Positions 52,217 through 62,646 of a stretch of DNA of 64,000 bases are shown piece by piece (position 1 is the stretch's first letter; each line of letters begins with the position of its first letter). The DNA comes from Streptomyces lienomycini. Its GTDB lineage: Bacteria; Actinomycetota; Actinomycetes; Streptomycetales; Streptomycetaceae. The stretch covers positions 4,960,001 to 5,024,000 of the forward strand of contig NZ_CP116257.1 in NCBI RefSeq assembly GCF_027947595.1, written 5' to 3'. Under the pieces are notes generated by a model. It ran no database searches. It had not been told where the DNA came from and saw nothing but the letters and a program-made list of their open reading frames with translations. Both the position numbers and the translations under genes were made by a program.

Positions 52217-53131
52217 ATGGCCGGGACGGACGAGGACGCCGTCGCCGCCGCGGACGATGCGCTCTACGTGCTCACGGCGGTGCTGCTGACGCCGGCGAAG
52301 TTTCCGAGCGTGCTGGGCGACGACTTCCCGGAGGCGTGCGCGGCGCTCGGTCTGCCTCCGTCGGCCGACGGCTACGGCCTGGTGCTCGGCCAGGACGGTG
52401 GCGGCGCCCGGTGGACCGTCGTGATCGACGACGCCTCACTGGTCGCCGTCGCCGTGGCCTCCTGGGACTGCGGCATGGAGTACGACCTGTCGCCGGACGA
52501 GCGTACGGTCGTCACCGCGCTGCCCGGCTGGCCCCTCGCGGTCGCCGTGGCGGCGCCCGGTGTGCCCGAGCCCCACGACCCCGGGCCCGAGATCGCCGAC
52601 CAGCCCGCACTGTGCCCGCCGGACACCACTGTGTGGGGGTCCGCGCAGCGCCGCCTGGGGGCCGACGAGATCGCCATGCAGTGGGCCCAGTGGCGGGACC
52701 AGATCGACGACGCGAAGTTCTCGGTTCCGGACGGTGGTGTGGAGGGCGACGCGGGCGCCGACGGGGACACTCCGGCCGAAGCGGCGAACGCGGCCGGTGC
52801 CGGTGCCGGTGCCGGTGCCGGTGCCGGTGCCTCGAAGGATCCGACCGGCACAAGGCGGTCCGGGCACCGCGGCGTCCGGCGGGTACTCGCGGAGGCCCGT
52901 GCCTACGTCGACACACCACCGCCGCTCGGCCGGGTCCGGTCGTCGTTCGCACCGGGGGAAGCGCGGACGCTGCGCGCGGACGGCCCGGGCTGGTCGCTCG
53001 TCGCCCGGACCGACGACATCGCGTTCGTCCTGCTCGACGACGAACCCGGAGAGGTCCTGCCGGTGGGGCGGGGGCCGGCCCTGCCGGGGCTCCTGGAGGC
53101 CCTCGACAAGATGGCCGTACGGCCGAGCTGA
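52217..53131 (+). CDS. Unknown protein with two similar-sized domains joined by an Ala-Gly repeat linker
   Basis: A protein of 304 residues without a recognised family. Residues 1-155 (DALYVLTAVLLTPAKFPSVL, ASWDCGMEYDLSPDERTVVTALPGWPLAVAVAAPG) and 230-304 (VLAEARAYVDTPPPLGRVR, GWSLVARTDDIAFVLLDDEPGEVLPVGRG) look folded. Between them is an acidic, Ala-rich linker ending in repeated Ala-Gly, encoded by six tandem GCCGGT units (52793-52828). No signal peptide or catalytic motif is seen. GGGGAGG lies before ATG 52217. It may be co-transcribed with the small upstream gene. Confidence 0.72.
   Translation: MAGTDEDAVAAADDALYVLTAVLLTPAKFPSVLGDDFPEACAALGLPPSADGYGLVLGQDGGGARWTVVIDDASLVAVAVASWDCGMEYDLSPDERTVVTALPGWPLAVAVAAPGVPEPHDPGPEIADQPALCPPDTTVWGSAQRRLGADEIAMQWAQWRDQIDDAKFSVPDGGVEGDAGADGDTPAEAANAAGAGAGAGAGAGASKDPTGTRRSGHRGVRRVLAEARAYVDTPPPLGRVRSSFAPGEARTLRADGPGWSLVARTDDIAFVLLDDEPGEVLPVGRGPALPGLLEALDKMAVRPS
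52793..52828. repeat. Hexanucleotide tandem repeat (GCCGGT)6 within a coding region
   Basis: Six exact copies of GCCGGT in a row, encoding alternating Ala and Gly, followed by GCC. Because the unit is six bases, copy-number changes would keep the frame and only lengthen or shorten the linker. Confidence 0.95.
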
Positions 53132-53322
53132 GGACGGGCGACAGGGGTCTCACCGCCGGGTCCCCGTCACCGGCAGCCAGGAGTGGGCGGGGCACCCGGC
53201 TGTCTTCAACCACCATGGGCGGCACTCCGCGTATGTGTCCCCAGCCCATGGAAGAGGCCGTGGCGGGCCCACACGATGGGGCAGCTCTCAGTCCCGCTTC
53301 CCTGTCGTGCCTGGAGGACCGG

Positions 53323-54713
53323 ATGCGCCTGCCCCGTGGTGTCCCGTTGCTCGCCGCCGCCCTGACTGCCGTCGCGCTCACCGGGCCGTCGCCCACCCCG
53401 GCGGCGGCCGACCCCGGCTCGCCCTGCGCCCGGCAGGAGCGCGTACGGGTGCCCGGCGCGGCTCTCCAACGCAGCGCCTGCCTGGCCGACCTGACGACGA
53501 CGGGACTGGCGGGCACCCCGTTCACCGACATCGCCGACCAGGACGGGCTGACTGCGGAAGGCACCAGGACACCGTCCGGGGTCCCCGGCATCCAGGTGGA
53601 CGGGTACTTCCGGACTCCTCGCACTTCAACACCACGCACGGCTGGCGGCACGACGCGCAGTTCGTCATCCGGCTGCCGGACCACTGGAACGGCGGCCTCG
53701 TCGTGACGGGGGCGCCCGGTACCCGCAAGCAGTACGCCACCGACAAGGCGATCTCCGACCGCGCGCTGGCGCAGGGGTACGCGTACGCGGCGACCGACAA
53801 GGGCAACAACGGGACGGACTTCTACCGGGACGGCAGGCGGCCAGCGGACGCGGTCGCCGAATGGAACACGCGGACCACCCAGCTCACCCGGGCCGCGCGG
53901 CGGGTCGCCGCCCAGCGCTACGGGCACGCACCGCGACGCACGTACATCGCCGGCATCTCCAACGGCGGCTACCTCGCCCGCTGGCAGTTGGAGAACCACC
54001 CCGAGCTGTACGACGGCGGCGTGGACTGGGAGGGGGCGCTGTGGACCGCGGACGGCCCGAATGTGCTCACCTCGTTGCCGACGACGGTGGCCCGGACGTC
54101 GGGCGAGGCGGGGGACGAGGACCTGTACGCGGTGGGGTTCGCTCACGGTTCGGAGTTCTTGTGGCCGTACCACGAGAAGGCGTACTGGGGTGTGACGCAG
54201 AAGATCTACCGGGCCGAGTTCGACCCGGCCTACGATCCCCGCTGCCCCGGGCCCACCGCCGGGTCCTCGCCCGAGGAGATCCTGGCACCGTGCCCGTCCG
54301 ACGCGACGTACGACTACGCGGCACGGCCCGCCTCGGTGCACCGCGCGGTGGCACGGGTGGCACTGACCGGACGCATCGGGAAGCCGTTGATCACACTGCA
54401 CGGCGATCTGGACGCGCTGCTGCCCCGGGCCGCCGACTCCGACGTGTACGCGCAGATGATCGACGCCGGCGGACGGGGCCGACTGCACCGCTACTACACG
54501 GTCCGGGGCGGAACCCACGTGGACGGTCTGTACGACACGTATCCCGACAGGCTGCGGCCGATTCTCCCCTGCTTCCGCTCCGCGTTCGACGCGCTGACCG
54601 GATGGGTGGAGCGGGGCACCCCGCCGCCCGAGGACCACGCGGTCGGCGAGCCGGCCGACGGCGACGTGCTCGACTCCTGCTCGCCGGCCGGTCCGGCCAC
54701 GACGCGGCGTTAG
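53323..54713 (+). pseudogene. Secreted alpha/beta-hydrolase (tannase/feruloyl-esterase-like), frameshifted
   Basis: ATG 53323, with GGAGG upstream, starts a signal peptide (GVPLLAAALTAVALTGPSPTPAAA) and a mature N-terminus that continues in frame to GIQVDGYF near 53610. The homologous continuation, PDSSHFNTTHGWRHDAQFVIRL, is in another frame. One missing base in the TTCC at about 53608-53612 accounts for the break; with one base added the gene would be 464 codons. The downstream part has the nucleophile motif YIAGISNGGYLARW, DWEGALW, an acid in LHGDLDALLP and His in GGTHVDGLYD, so the catalytic triad is otherwise intact. It may be a true pseudogene, a sequencing error or, less likely, a programmed shift. 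Confidence 0.78.
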
Positions 54714-54717
54714 CCCC

Positions 54718-54900
54718 TCAACGACCTATCTCCTTGCGTGAGACACGGCGCAGCCTGCGCCGCTGCGAGGGATCCAGGGTGAGGTAGGCGGCGGCCGGGA
54801 CTCCCAGAACTATCAGCAGGGCGGCCCACCAGGGCAGCCAGATCAGCAGGATCAGTCCGGCCGCCACACCCCCTGCTGCGACCTTGGCGTTCTTCGACAT
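54718..54900 (-). CDS. Small membrane protein, 60 residues
   Basis: MSKNAKVAAGGVAAGLILLI, then WLPWWAALLIVLGVPAAAYL and a basic tail TLDPSQRRRLRRVSRKEIGR. It has two short hydrophobic helices separated by a Pro-Trp-Trp turn, with a strongly positive C-terminus, so both ends are probably cytoplasmic. AAGGAGGCGAC lies directly upstream of ATG 54900 and defines the start within a longer open frame. The function is unknown. It is divergent from the SNF2 helicase gene across a 292-bp region containing GAGTTCTC repeats. Confidence 0.75.
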   Translation of the reverse strand: MSKNAKVAAGGVAAGLILLIWLPWWAALLIVLGVPAAAYLTLDPSQRRRLRRVSRKEIGR

Positions 54901-55192
54901 GATGTCGCCTCCTTCGCGGCCACTGCCGCTCTCTGTCCTGAAAACGGGCCCGCGCTCCCGGCAGTTCCGCGACGTGACCCTGAGAACTCCCTGAGACGCG
55001 CCCCCTACGCACCCCTGAGTTCTCGCGAATTTCCATGGAGTTCTCGTCGGCGGCTGAGTCGGGAGAGGCGCCGAGGGAGCACCTCCCCATCTGAAGAGTG
55101 ACTCATGCCACAGCTGGACGGCATCCGGGAGCCGATGTGCTGGTGTACAGTCGGCCGCCGCATCCCAGCTAGTCAAATTTGAGGAATACATC
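54901..55192. promoter_or_regulatory. 292-bp divergent control region with repeated GAGTTCTC elements
   Basis: GAGTTCTC occurs at 55017-55024 and 55038-55045, exactly 21 bp apart, and its reverse complement GAGAACTC at 54982-54989. The two direct copies would lie on the same face of the helix. Further on, GAGGA at 55181-55185 is the likely ribosome-binding site of the helicase gene. No tRNA or small gene is recognised in this interval. Confidence 0.5.
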
Positions 55193-58063
55193 ATCGCTGC
55201 GCAGACAGCTCTTGCCTCGTCCCCGGAGTTCTCCGCACTCGTCGGCTGCTGTGCCGTCTTCCTGCCCGGTGATCCCGGTCGCGCCGGTGCGGTCGCGTTC
55301 TGGCGGCCCGACGGCGAAGCACTCCGGGCCGTCGCTTCGGGTACCACGGAAAGTCTGACGGTCGTACTGCCCGGCGGTGACGGTGTGGAGGCGGTGAGCG
55401 TGCCCGCGGTGCTCCTGCCCGTGCGGGCGGCCCTGCCGGTTCTCACACGCGCGCGTGCCCACGCGGAGGGCCACCGGGCGTCGGTGTTCTGGGGTGCGGT
55501 CGCCGTCGAAGCCCTGCACCTCGTCGCGCGCGGGCTGTTGCTGCCCGGCCTGTCCGCGGCCGACCACGACGCCTGGCGCACCGGTCCGCTCGGCGCGCGG
55601 GAGTCCGATCGGATCCGCCATCTCGCCGCCGCCATGCCGCCCGAGGCACACGCGGTTCCGGTCAACCGCACCGAACCCTTGCGGTTGCCCGACCAGGAAC
55701 GGCTGGTGCGCGCCTTCCTGGACGCCGTCGCGGACATCCTGCCCCGCTCGCCCGCCGCCGCACTCCTGACACCCGGGCCCGCCTACGCCTCACGGCAACC
55801 GCAGCGGTCGCCCGAGCTGCGCGAGTGGGCCGCGGACGTCTCCTCGGGACACGACACGGGCGTACGGCTGTCGCTGCGCATCGAGGTGCGAGGGCTGTCC
55901 GCCGAAACTGTCCCGGACGCCCGTCCGGCGTTCCGGGCGGTGCCTCAAGTGCACAGCGTCGACGACCCCACGCGTGTCGCGGACACAGCCGAGGTGTGGG
56001 CCGGTGCCGTGGGCGATGCCTTCGGCACTCGCGCGCGTATGGATGCCCTGCTCGCCCTGCGCCGGGCGGCACGGGTCTGGCCCTCGCTCACGCCTCTGCT
56101 GTCGGCGTCGGTGCCGGACGCCGTCGAACTCACCGACGAGGAGATCACCGAGCTCCTCGGAGCCGGGTCCCTCGCACTCGCCGGCGCGGGAATCGATGTG
56201 CACTGGCCGAGGGAGCTGGCCCGCGACCTGACCACCCGCGCCGAGGTCGGGCCGCCCGACGGAGACACGACGTCCCGTACGGCCGCGTCCGAGTCCACAG
56301 AGGCACCATCGTTCCTGTCCGCCGATGCGCTGCTCGCCTTCAACTGGACCTTCGCGCTGGGCGGCAAGGGACTCACGCGCGAGGAGCTGGACCTGCTCGC
56401 CGAGGCGAACCGCCCCGTCGTACGACTGCGCGACCAGTGGGTGCTCGTCGACCCCGGGGAGGTCCACCGCGCCCGCGCCCGGCACGACCACAAGGTCACA
56501 CCGGTGGACGCGCTCGCCGCGGCCCTGACGGGTTCGGCGGAGGTCGACGGACACCGCGTGGAGGTGCGCCCCACGGGATGGCTGGCGACGGTACGGGAGC
56601 GGCTCGCCGACCCTGAGGGCCAGGACGCCGTCGCGCAGCCCGCCGCGCTCGACGCCACACTGCGCGACTACCAGCGGCGGGGTCTCAACTGGCTGGCCCG
56701 CATGACGTCCTTGGGTCTGGGCTGCTGTCTCGCCGACGACATGGGGCTCGGGAAGACCATCACCCTGATCGCCCTGCATCTGCACCGGCAGACCGACGCC
56801 GACGCCGCCGGACCCACCCTGGTGGTGTGCCCGACCTCCCTGATGGGCAACTGGCAGCGCGAGATCGAACGGTTCGCGCCCGGCATCCCCGTGCGCCGCT
56901 TCCACGGCACCCGCCGCGACCTCGACGACCTCGTGGACGGCGAGTTCGTGCTGACCACCTACGGCACCATGCGTCTGGACACCGACCGGCTGTCCGCCGT
57001 GTCGTGGGGCATGGTCGTGGCGGACGAGGCCCAGCACGTGAAGAACCCGTACTCCGAGACCGCGCGACGGCTGCGCTCCATCGGCGCACGCGCGCGCGTG
57101 GCGCTCACCGGAACCCCTGTGGAGAACAACCTCTCGGAGCTGTGGGCCGTCCTCGACTGGGCCACTCCCGGGCTCCTGGGCCGGCTCGGCAGCTTCCGCC
57201 GGCACTACGCCCGGGCCATCGAGGGCGGCCAGGACCCGGCCGCGGCAGAACGGCTGGCCAGGCTCGTACGGCCCTTCCTGCTCCGACGCCGCAAGTCGGA
57301 CCCGGGAATCGCGCCGGAGCTGCCGCCGAAGACCGAGACGGACCACCCCGTGTCGTTGACCGCTGAACAGACGGGCCTGTACGAGGCGGTGGTACGTGAG
57401 GCGCTCGCGGAGATCGCCGGGTCCGACAGCATGGCGCGGCGCGGCATGATCGTGAAACTGCTGACGAGTCTCAAGCAGATCTGCAACCACCCGGCGCAGT
57501 TCCTGAAGGAGGACCGGCCGAAGATCGCCGGCCGTTCGGGGAAGCTGGAGCTGCTGGACGAACTGCTCGACACGATCCTCGCCGAGGAGGCGAGCGTGCT
57601 GGTCTTCACCCAGTACGTGCAGATGGCGCGGCTCCTCGAGCAGCACTTGGCCTCGAGGGGTGTGCCGTCGCTGTTCCTCCACGGCGGCACGTCGGTCGCG
57701 GCTCGGGAGTCGCTGGTGCGGCGGTTCCAGGAAGGCGAGGTCCCGGTCTTCCTGCTGTCGCTCAAGGCGGCGGGCACCGGGCTGAACCTCACGCGCGCGG
57801 AGCACGTCGTGCACTACGACCGCTGGTGGAACCCGGCCGTGGAGGCACAGGCCACCGATCGTGCCCACCGCATCGGCCAGACCCGTCCCGTGCAGGTGCA
57901 CCGGCTGGTCGCGGAGGGCACGATCGAGGACCGCATCGCCGCCCTGCTGCATCGCAAGAGGGAACTCGCCGACGCGGTGCTGGGCGCGGGCGAGGCGGCG
58001 CTCACGGAACTGACGGACGCGGAGCTGGCCGACCTGGTCGAGCTGCGAGGGGGTACGCGATGA
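55193..58063 (+). CDS. SNF2-family DEAD/DEAQ-box helicase
   Basis: About 956 residues. The N-terminal 400 residues match the SNF2 helicase-associated domain of actinobacteria (SALVGCCAVFLPGDP, AVAFWRPDG, AFNWTFALGGKGLTREEL). The SNF2 core has RDYQRRGLNWLARMTSLGLG, Walker A ADDMGLGKTITLIALHL, VVADEAQHVKNPYSE, ALTGTPVENNLSELWAVLDW and the C-terminal FTQYVQMARLLEQHL, VEAQATDRAHRIGQTRPVQVHR. Coding character continues upstream of the first canonical start, GTG 55385, to ATC 55193, where GAGGA is well placed. No ATG, GTG or TTG is in frame there, so a non-canonical start is proposed. The stop overlaps the SWIM gene by four bases. Confidence 0.85.
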   Translation: MAAQTALASSPEFSALVGCCAVFLPGDPGRAGAVAFWRPDGEALRAVASGTTESLTVVLPGGDGVEAVSVPAVLLPVRAALPVLTRARAHAEGHRASVFWGAVAVEALHLVARGLLLPGLSAADHDAWRTGPLGARESDRIRHLAAAMPPEAHAVPVNRTEPLRLPDQERLVRAFLDAVADILPRSPAAALLTPGPAYASRQPQRSPELREWAADVSSGHDTGVRLSLRIEVRGLSAETVPDARPAFRAVPQVHSVDDPTRVADTAEVWAGAVGDAFGTRARMDALLALRRAARVWPSLTPLLSASVPDAVELTDEEITELLGAGSLALAGAGIDVHWPRELARDLTTRAEVGPPDGDTTSRTAASESTEAPSFLSADALLAFNWTFALGGKGLTREELDLLAEANRPVVRLRDQWVLVDPGEVHRARARHDHKVTPVDALAAALTGSAEVDGHRVEVRPTGWLATVRERLADPEGQDAVAQPAALDATLRDYQRRGLNWLARMTSLGLGCCLADDMGLGKTITLIALHLHRQTDADAAGPTLVVCPTSLMGNWQREIERFAPGIPVRRFHGTRRDLDDLVDGEFVLTTYGTMRLDTDRLSAVSWGMVVADEAQHVKNPYSETARRLRSIGARARVALTGTPVENNLSELWAVLDWATPGLLGRLGSFRRHYARAIEGGQDPAAAERLARLVRPFLLRRRKSDPGIAPELPPKTETDHPVSLTAEQTGLYEAVVREALAEIAGSDSMARRGMIVKLLTSLKQICNHPAQFLKEDRPKIAGRSGKLELLDELLDTILAEEASVLVFTQYVQMARLLEQHLASRGVPSLFLHGGTSVAARESLVRRFQEGEVPVFLLSLKAAGTGLNLTRAEHVVHYDRWWNPAVEAQATDRAHRIGQTRPVQVHRLVAEGTIEDRIAALLHRKRELADAVLGAGEAALTELTDAELADLVELRGGTR

Positions 58064-59328
58064 CTCGGTACGACGACGGTGCGGAGCGGACGTTCGTCGC
58101 GCTGCCGCCCACGCAGGGGCGGGGTTTCGCGCAGACCTGGTGGGGCCGCGCCTGGCTGAAGGCGCTGGAGGACGCCGCGATGGACACGGCGCAGGTGAAG
58201 ACGGGACGCAGGCTCGCGCGCGCGGGAGCGGTCGGAGCGGTGTCGGTACGGCCGGGGCGTATCACCGCGGTCGTCCAGGACCGGGACCGTACGGCGCACC
58301 GGGCCGACGTCCTGCTGGAGGAGTTGTCCGACGCCCAGTGGGATCGTTTCGCCGACATGGCGGTCGAGCGGTCCGGGCATGTGGCGGCGCTGCTGGACCG
58401 CGACATGCCGCCGCACCTGGTGGAGGACGCCGCGGCCGCAGGCATCGACCTGTTGCCGGGCATGGGCGACCTGGAGCCCGAGTGCGACTGCGGCGCCTGG
58501 GACCACTGCGGGCACACCGCGGCGCTCTGTTACCAGGTCGCCAGGCTGCTGGACCAGGACCCCTTCGTCCTGCTGCTGATGCGGGGACGCGCGGAGAACG
58601 CCGTGCTCGACGCGCTCCAGGCGCACGGCTGCGCACCCACCGAGGAGTCAGGCTCCCTGCCGGAGGGTGTGGACGCCGCTGAGGCGTGGGATGCGGGGCA
58701 CGTGCTGCCGCCGTTGCCCGCCCCGCCCGTCGTCGGTGAGGGCCCGGGGGTGCCGCCGTCCCTGGACACCGAGACGGCGCCCCCACTCGGCGTCGACCCG
58801 TCCGCGCTGGCCTTCCTTGCCACCCGGACGGCGGCGGAGGCCCACCGCCTGCTCGTGGAGGCGCTGCGGAGCGGGCACGACCGGCAGGGCGTGCCCCCGG
58901 AACCGACCGTGGCCCAGGATGCGGTGCGTCTGGCCGCCGGGGGGCCCGGGCCGGACGCGTGGGACCGCCTCGGCGAGGGTTCGGGGCGCACGCGGGAGGC
59001 GCTGGCCGTGGCCGTACGCGCGTGGCGGCTCGGCGGCGGGGCCGCGCTGGCGGCGCTCGAGGAGGAGTGGGCGGTGGAGGGCGACACGCTCGCACGCGCG
59101 CGTGCGGCGCTGGAGTCGGCCTGGGAGGAGGACGAGCGCCCGTCGTTGCGGGCGCGGGCCAACCGGTGGACCGTCGTCGGCGCACCCCACCAGCTTCGCC
59201 TCGACCACGAGGGGCGTTGGTGGCCGTACCGCAAGGAAGGCGGCCGCTGGGTCCCCGCGGGCGGCGCGTCCCAGGACCCCGCGACGGCCCTTGCCTCGGC
59301 GGACCTTTCGACGGGGGACGAGCCCTGA
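58060..59328 (+). CDS. SWIM zinc-finger protein
   Basis: A protein of 422 residues. The SWIM motif CxCxnCxH appears as PECDCGAWDHCGHTAALCYQVA near residue 147, preceded by a domain starting FAQTWWGRAWLKALEDAAMD and RGRITAV-like beta segments (VSVRPGRITAVVQDRD). The C-terminal half is helical and Ala/Glu-rich. In actinobacteria a SWIM protein is very often encoded directly after an SNF2 helicase, as here with an ATGA overlap. The pair probably acts together on DNA or chromatin-like complexes, but no mechanism is known for the bacterial pair. Confidence 0.88.
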   Translation: MTRYDDGAERTFVALPPTQGRGFAQTWWGRAWLKALEDAAMDTAQVKTGRRLARAGAVGAVSVRPGRITAVVQDRDRTAHRADVLLEELSDAQWDRFADMAVERSGHVAALLDRDMPPHLVEDAAAAGIDLLPGMGDLEPECDCGAWDHCGHTAALCYQVARLLDQDPFVLLLMRGRAENAVLDALQAHGCAPTEESGSLPEGVDAAEAWDAGHVLPPLPAPPVVGEGPGVPPSLDTETAPPLGVDPSALAFLATRTAAEAHRLLVEALRSGHDRQGVPPEPTVAQDAVRLAAGGPGPDAWDRLGEGSGRTREALAVAVRAWRLGGGAALAALEEEWAVEGDTLARARAALESAWEEDERPSLRARANRWTVVGAPHQLRLDHEGRWWPYRKEGGRWVPAGGASQDPATALASADLSTGDEP

Positions 59329-59575
59329 CGTCGCCCGTTCCGCTCCGCACCGCGCGCCGCACCACTCGGTCTGCTCCGCCTCGGCAGGTTCGGCCGCGGG
59401 CGGCCGGTCACACGCTCCGCCCCGGACGGGCTCGGTCGGCCGGCGGCCGAAATGGGTTCCGGGCCCCGGACCTGCACGGCGCAGGTTCCCGCCCCCGTCC
59501 GTGAACGTGCGGACTCCGCCCCGTCTGCGGAACACAAGGGCTCCCACGGGCTGAGGGGCGGCCGCGAACGACACG

Positions 59576-59611
59576 GGCTCCGGCCCCGTCCGTGAAGAAG
59601 GGGCCGGAGCC
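59576..59611. terminator. Bidirectional hairpin terminator between SWIM gene and xylA
   Basis: GGCTCCGGCCCC (59576-59587) pairs perfectly with GGGGCCGGAGCC (59600-59611) around a 12-base loop. It lies 23 bp beyond the xylA stop and 248 bp beyond the SWIM stop. The rest of the 305-bp gap (59329-59633) shows no gene. Confidence 0.7.
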
Positions 59612-59633
59612 GGTGCGCGCGTGAGGGGGCTGG

Positions 59634-60952
<1,319 letters not shown>

Positions 60953-62398
60953 ATGTCAGCTGCCGAGGGTCCGCTCGTCGTCGGCGTGGACACGTCCACC
61001 CAGTCCACCAAGGCGCTGGTCGTCGACGCGGCCACCGGCCGGGTCGTCGCGAGTGGCCAGGCGTCCCACACCGTGTCCTCCGGGGCCGGCCGCGAGAGCG
61101 ACCCCCGCCAGTGGTGGGACGCGCTGGGCGAGGCCCTGAGCCAGTGCGGGGAGGCCGCCCGGGAGGCCGCCGCGGTGTCCATCGGCGGGCAGCAGCACGG
61201 CCTGGTGACGCTGGACGCGCGGGGCGAGCCGGTGCGCCCCGCCCTGCTGTGGAACGACGTGCGCTCGGCCCCGCAGGCCAGCCGCCTGATCGACGAGCTG
61301 GGCGGGCCCAAGGCCTGGGCGGAGCGCACGGGGAGCGTGCCCAGCGCCTCCTTCACGGTCACCAAGTGGGCCTGGCTGGCCGAGCACGAGCCGGACGCGG
61401 CCCGCGCGGTGAAGGCCGTACGACTCCCCCACGACTACCTCACCGAGCGCCTCACCGGCGAGGGGACCACCGACCGCGGCGACGTGTCCGGCACCGGCTG
61501 GTGGGCGTCGGACACCGAGGAGTACGACGAGGGGATCCTCGCGCGCGTGGGGCTCGATCCGGCGTTGCTGCCCCGGGTGGTCCGGCCCGGTGAGGTGGCC
61601 GGCACCGTACGCGACGGGCACGGCCTGCCGTTCTCCAAGGGCACCCTGGTCGCCGCCGGCACCGGCGACAACGCGGCCGCCGCGCTGGGCCTTGGGCTGC
61701 GTCCCGGGGTTCCGGTGATGAGCCTCGGCACGTCGGGCACGGCGTACGCCGTGTCACGGCACCGGCCCGCCGACCCGACCGGCACGGTGGCGGGCTTCGC
61801 CGACGCGCGCGGCGACTGGCTGCCACTGGCCTGCACCCTCAACTGCACGCTTGCCGTCGACCGCGTCGCCGCCCTGCTGAACCTGGACCGGGAAGCCGTC
61901 GAGCCCGGCACCGAAGCCACGCTCCTGCCCTTCCTGGACGGCGAGCGCACACCGAACCTCCCGCACTCCTCGGGCCTGCTGTACGGGCTGCGCCACGACA
62001 CGACCGCCGGTCAGCTGCTCCAGGCCGCGTACGACGGCGCCGTCCACTCTCTGCTCGGCGCCCTCGACCTGGTCCTCGACGCGGACGCGGACCCCGGCGC
62101 ACCACTGTTGCTGATCGGTGGCGGCGCGCGGGGAGCGGCCTGGCAGCAGACGGTACGGCGGCTGTCGGGCCGCCCTGTCCAGATCCCCGAGGCGAGGGAA
62201 CTGGTCGCCCTGGGCGCCGCCGCGCAGGCGGCCGGCCTGCTGACGGGCGAGGACGGGGCCGCGGTCGCCCGGCGTTGGGACACGGCCGCCGGGCCGGTGC
62301 TCGACGCCGTGGAACGGGACGAGGCGACGCTGAACCGGATCACCGGGGTACTCTCCGACGCGGCACCGCTGCTGGAACGGAACGTGGACCCCCGCTGA
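60953..62398 (+). CDS. xylB: Xylulokinase
   Basis: A protein of 481 residues of the FGGY carbohydrate-kinase family that phosphorylates D-xylulose with ATP. Motifs: LVVGVDTSTQSTKALVVDAATG (phosphate 1), VSIGGQQHGLVTLDARGEPVRPALLWNDVRS, KWAWLAEHEPDA, LPHDYLTERLTGE, TDRGDVSGTGWW with the catalytic Asp, LVAAGTGDNAAAALGLG, and the FGGY signature LLIGGGARGAAWQQTVRRLSGRPVQIPE. The start ATG 60953 is preceded by GGGAGAAG. It is divergent from xylA and followed after 248 bp by the regulator. Confidence 0.96.
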   Translation: MSAAEGPLVVGVDTSTQSTKALVVDAATGRVVASGQASHTVSSGAGRESDPRQWWDALGEALSQCGEAAREAAAVSIGGQQHGLVTLDARGEPVRPALLWNDVRSAPQASRLIDELGGPKAWAERTGSVPSASFTVTKWAWLAEHEPDAARAVKAVRLPHDYLTERLTGEGTTDRGDVSGTGWWASDTEEYDEGILARVGLDPALLPRVVRPGEVAGTVRDGHGLPFSKGTLVAAGTGDNAAAALGLGLRPGVPVMSLGTSGTAYAVSRHRPADPTGTVAGFADARGDWLPLACTLNCTLAVDRVAALLNLDREAVEPGTEATLLPFLDGERTPNLPHSSGLLYGLRHDTTAGQLLQAAYDGAVHSLLGALDLVLDADADPGAPLLLIGGGARGAAWQQTVRRLSGRPVQIPEARELVALGAAAQAAGLLTGEDGAAVARRWDTAAGPVLDAVERDEATLNRITGVLSDAAPLLERNVDPR

Positions 62399-62646
62399 GG
62401 GCACGCCCGCACGGGCGACGCCACCGGCGGGTTGCCCGCCGACCGTTCCCGCGCGGCGCCGCGGGAGGGGACCTGTCGGAGCGCACCCGTCCGACTCGCC
62501 CCGAGCCGGAGGGCACGCTCAGGATGACCGTCACCGGCGGTCCTCCGCCGAGGCCCCGTACCCGGACGGGGCCGCCGGGGCTCCGCACAGGCGGGGCCGC
62601 GTCCTGGACCGGGCCGAGCGACGACAGACCAAGGACTGACGGAGGC

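Noticed and set aside
55385..55387. GTG 55385 as start of the SNF2 helicase
   Set aside because: Family-like coding sequence continues 64 codons upstream to a well-placed ribosome site, so the GTG is probably internal, although the upstream start codon is non-canonical.
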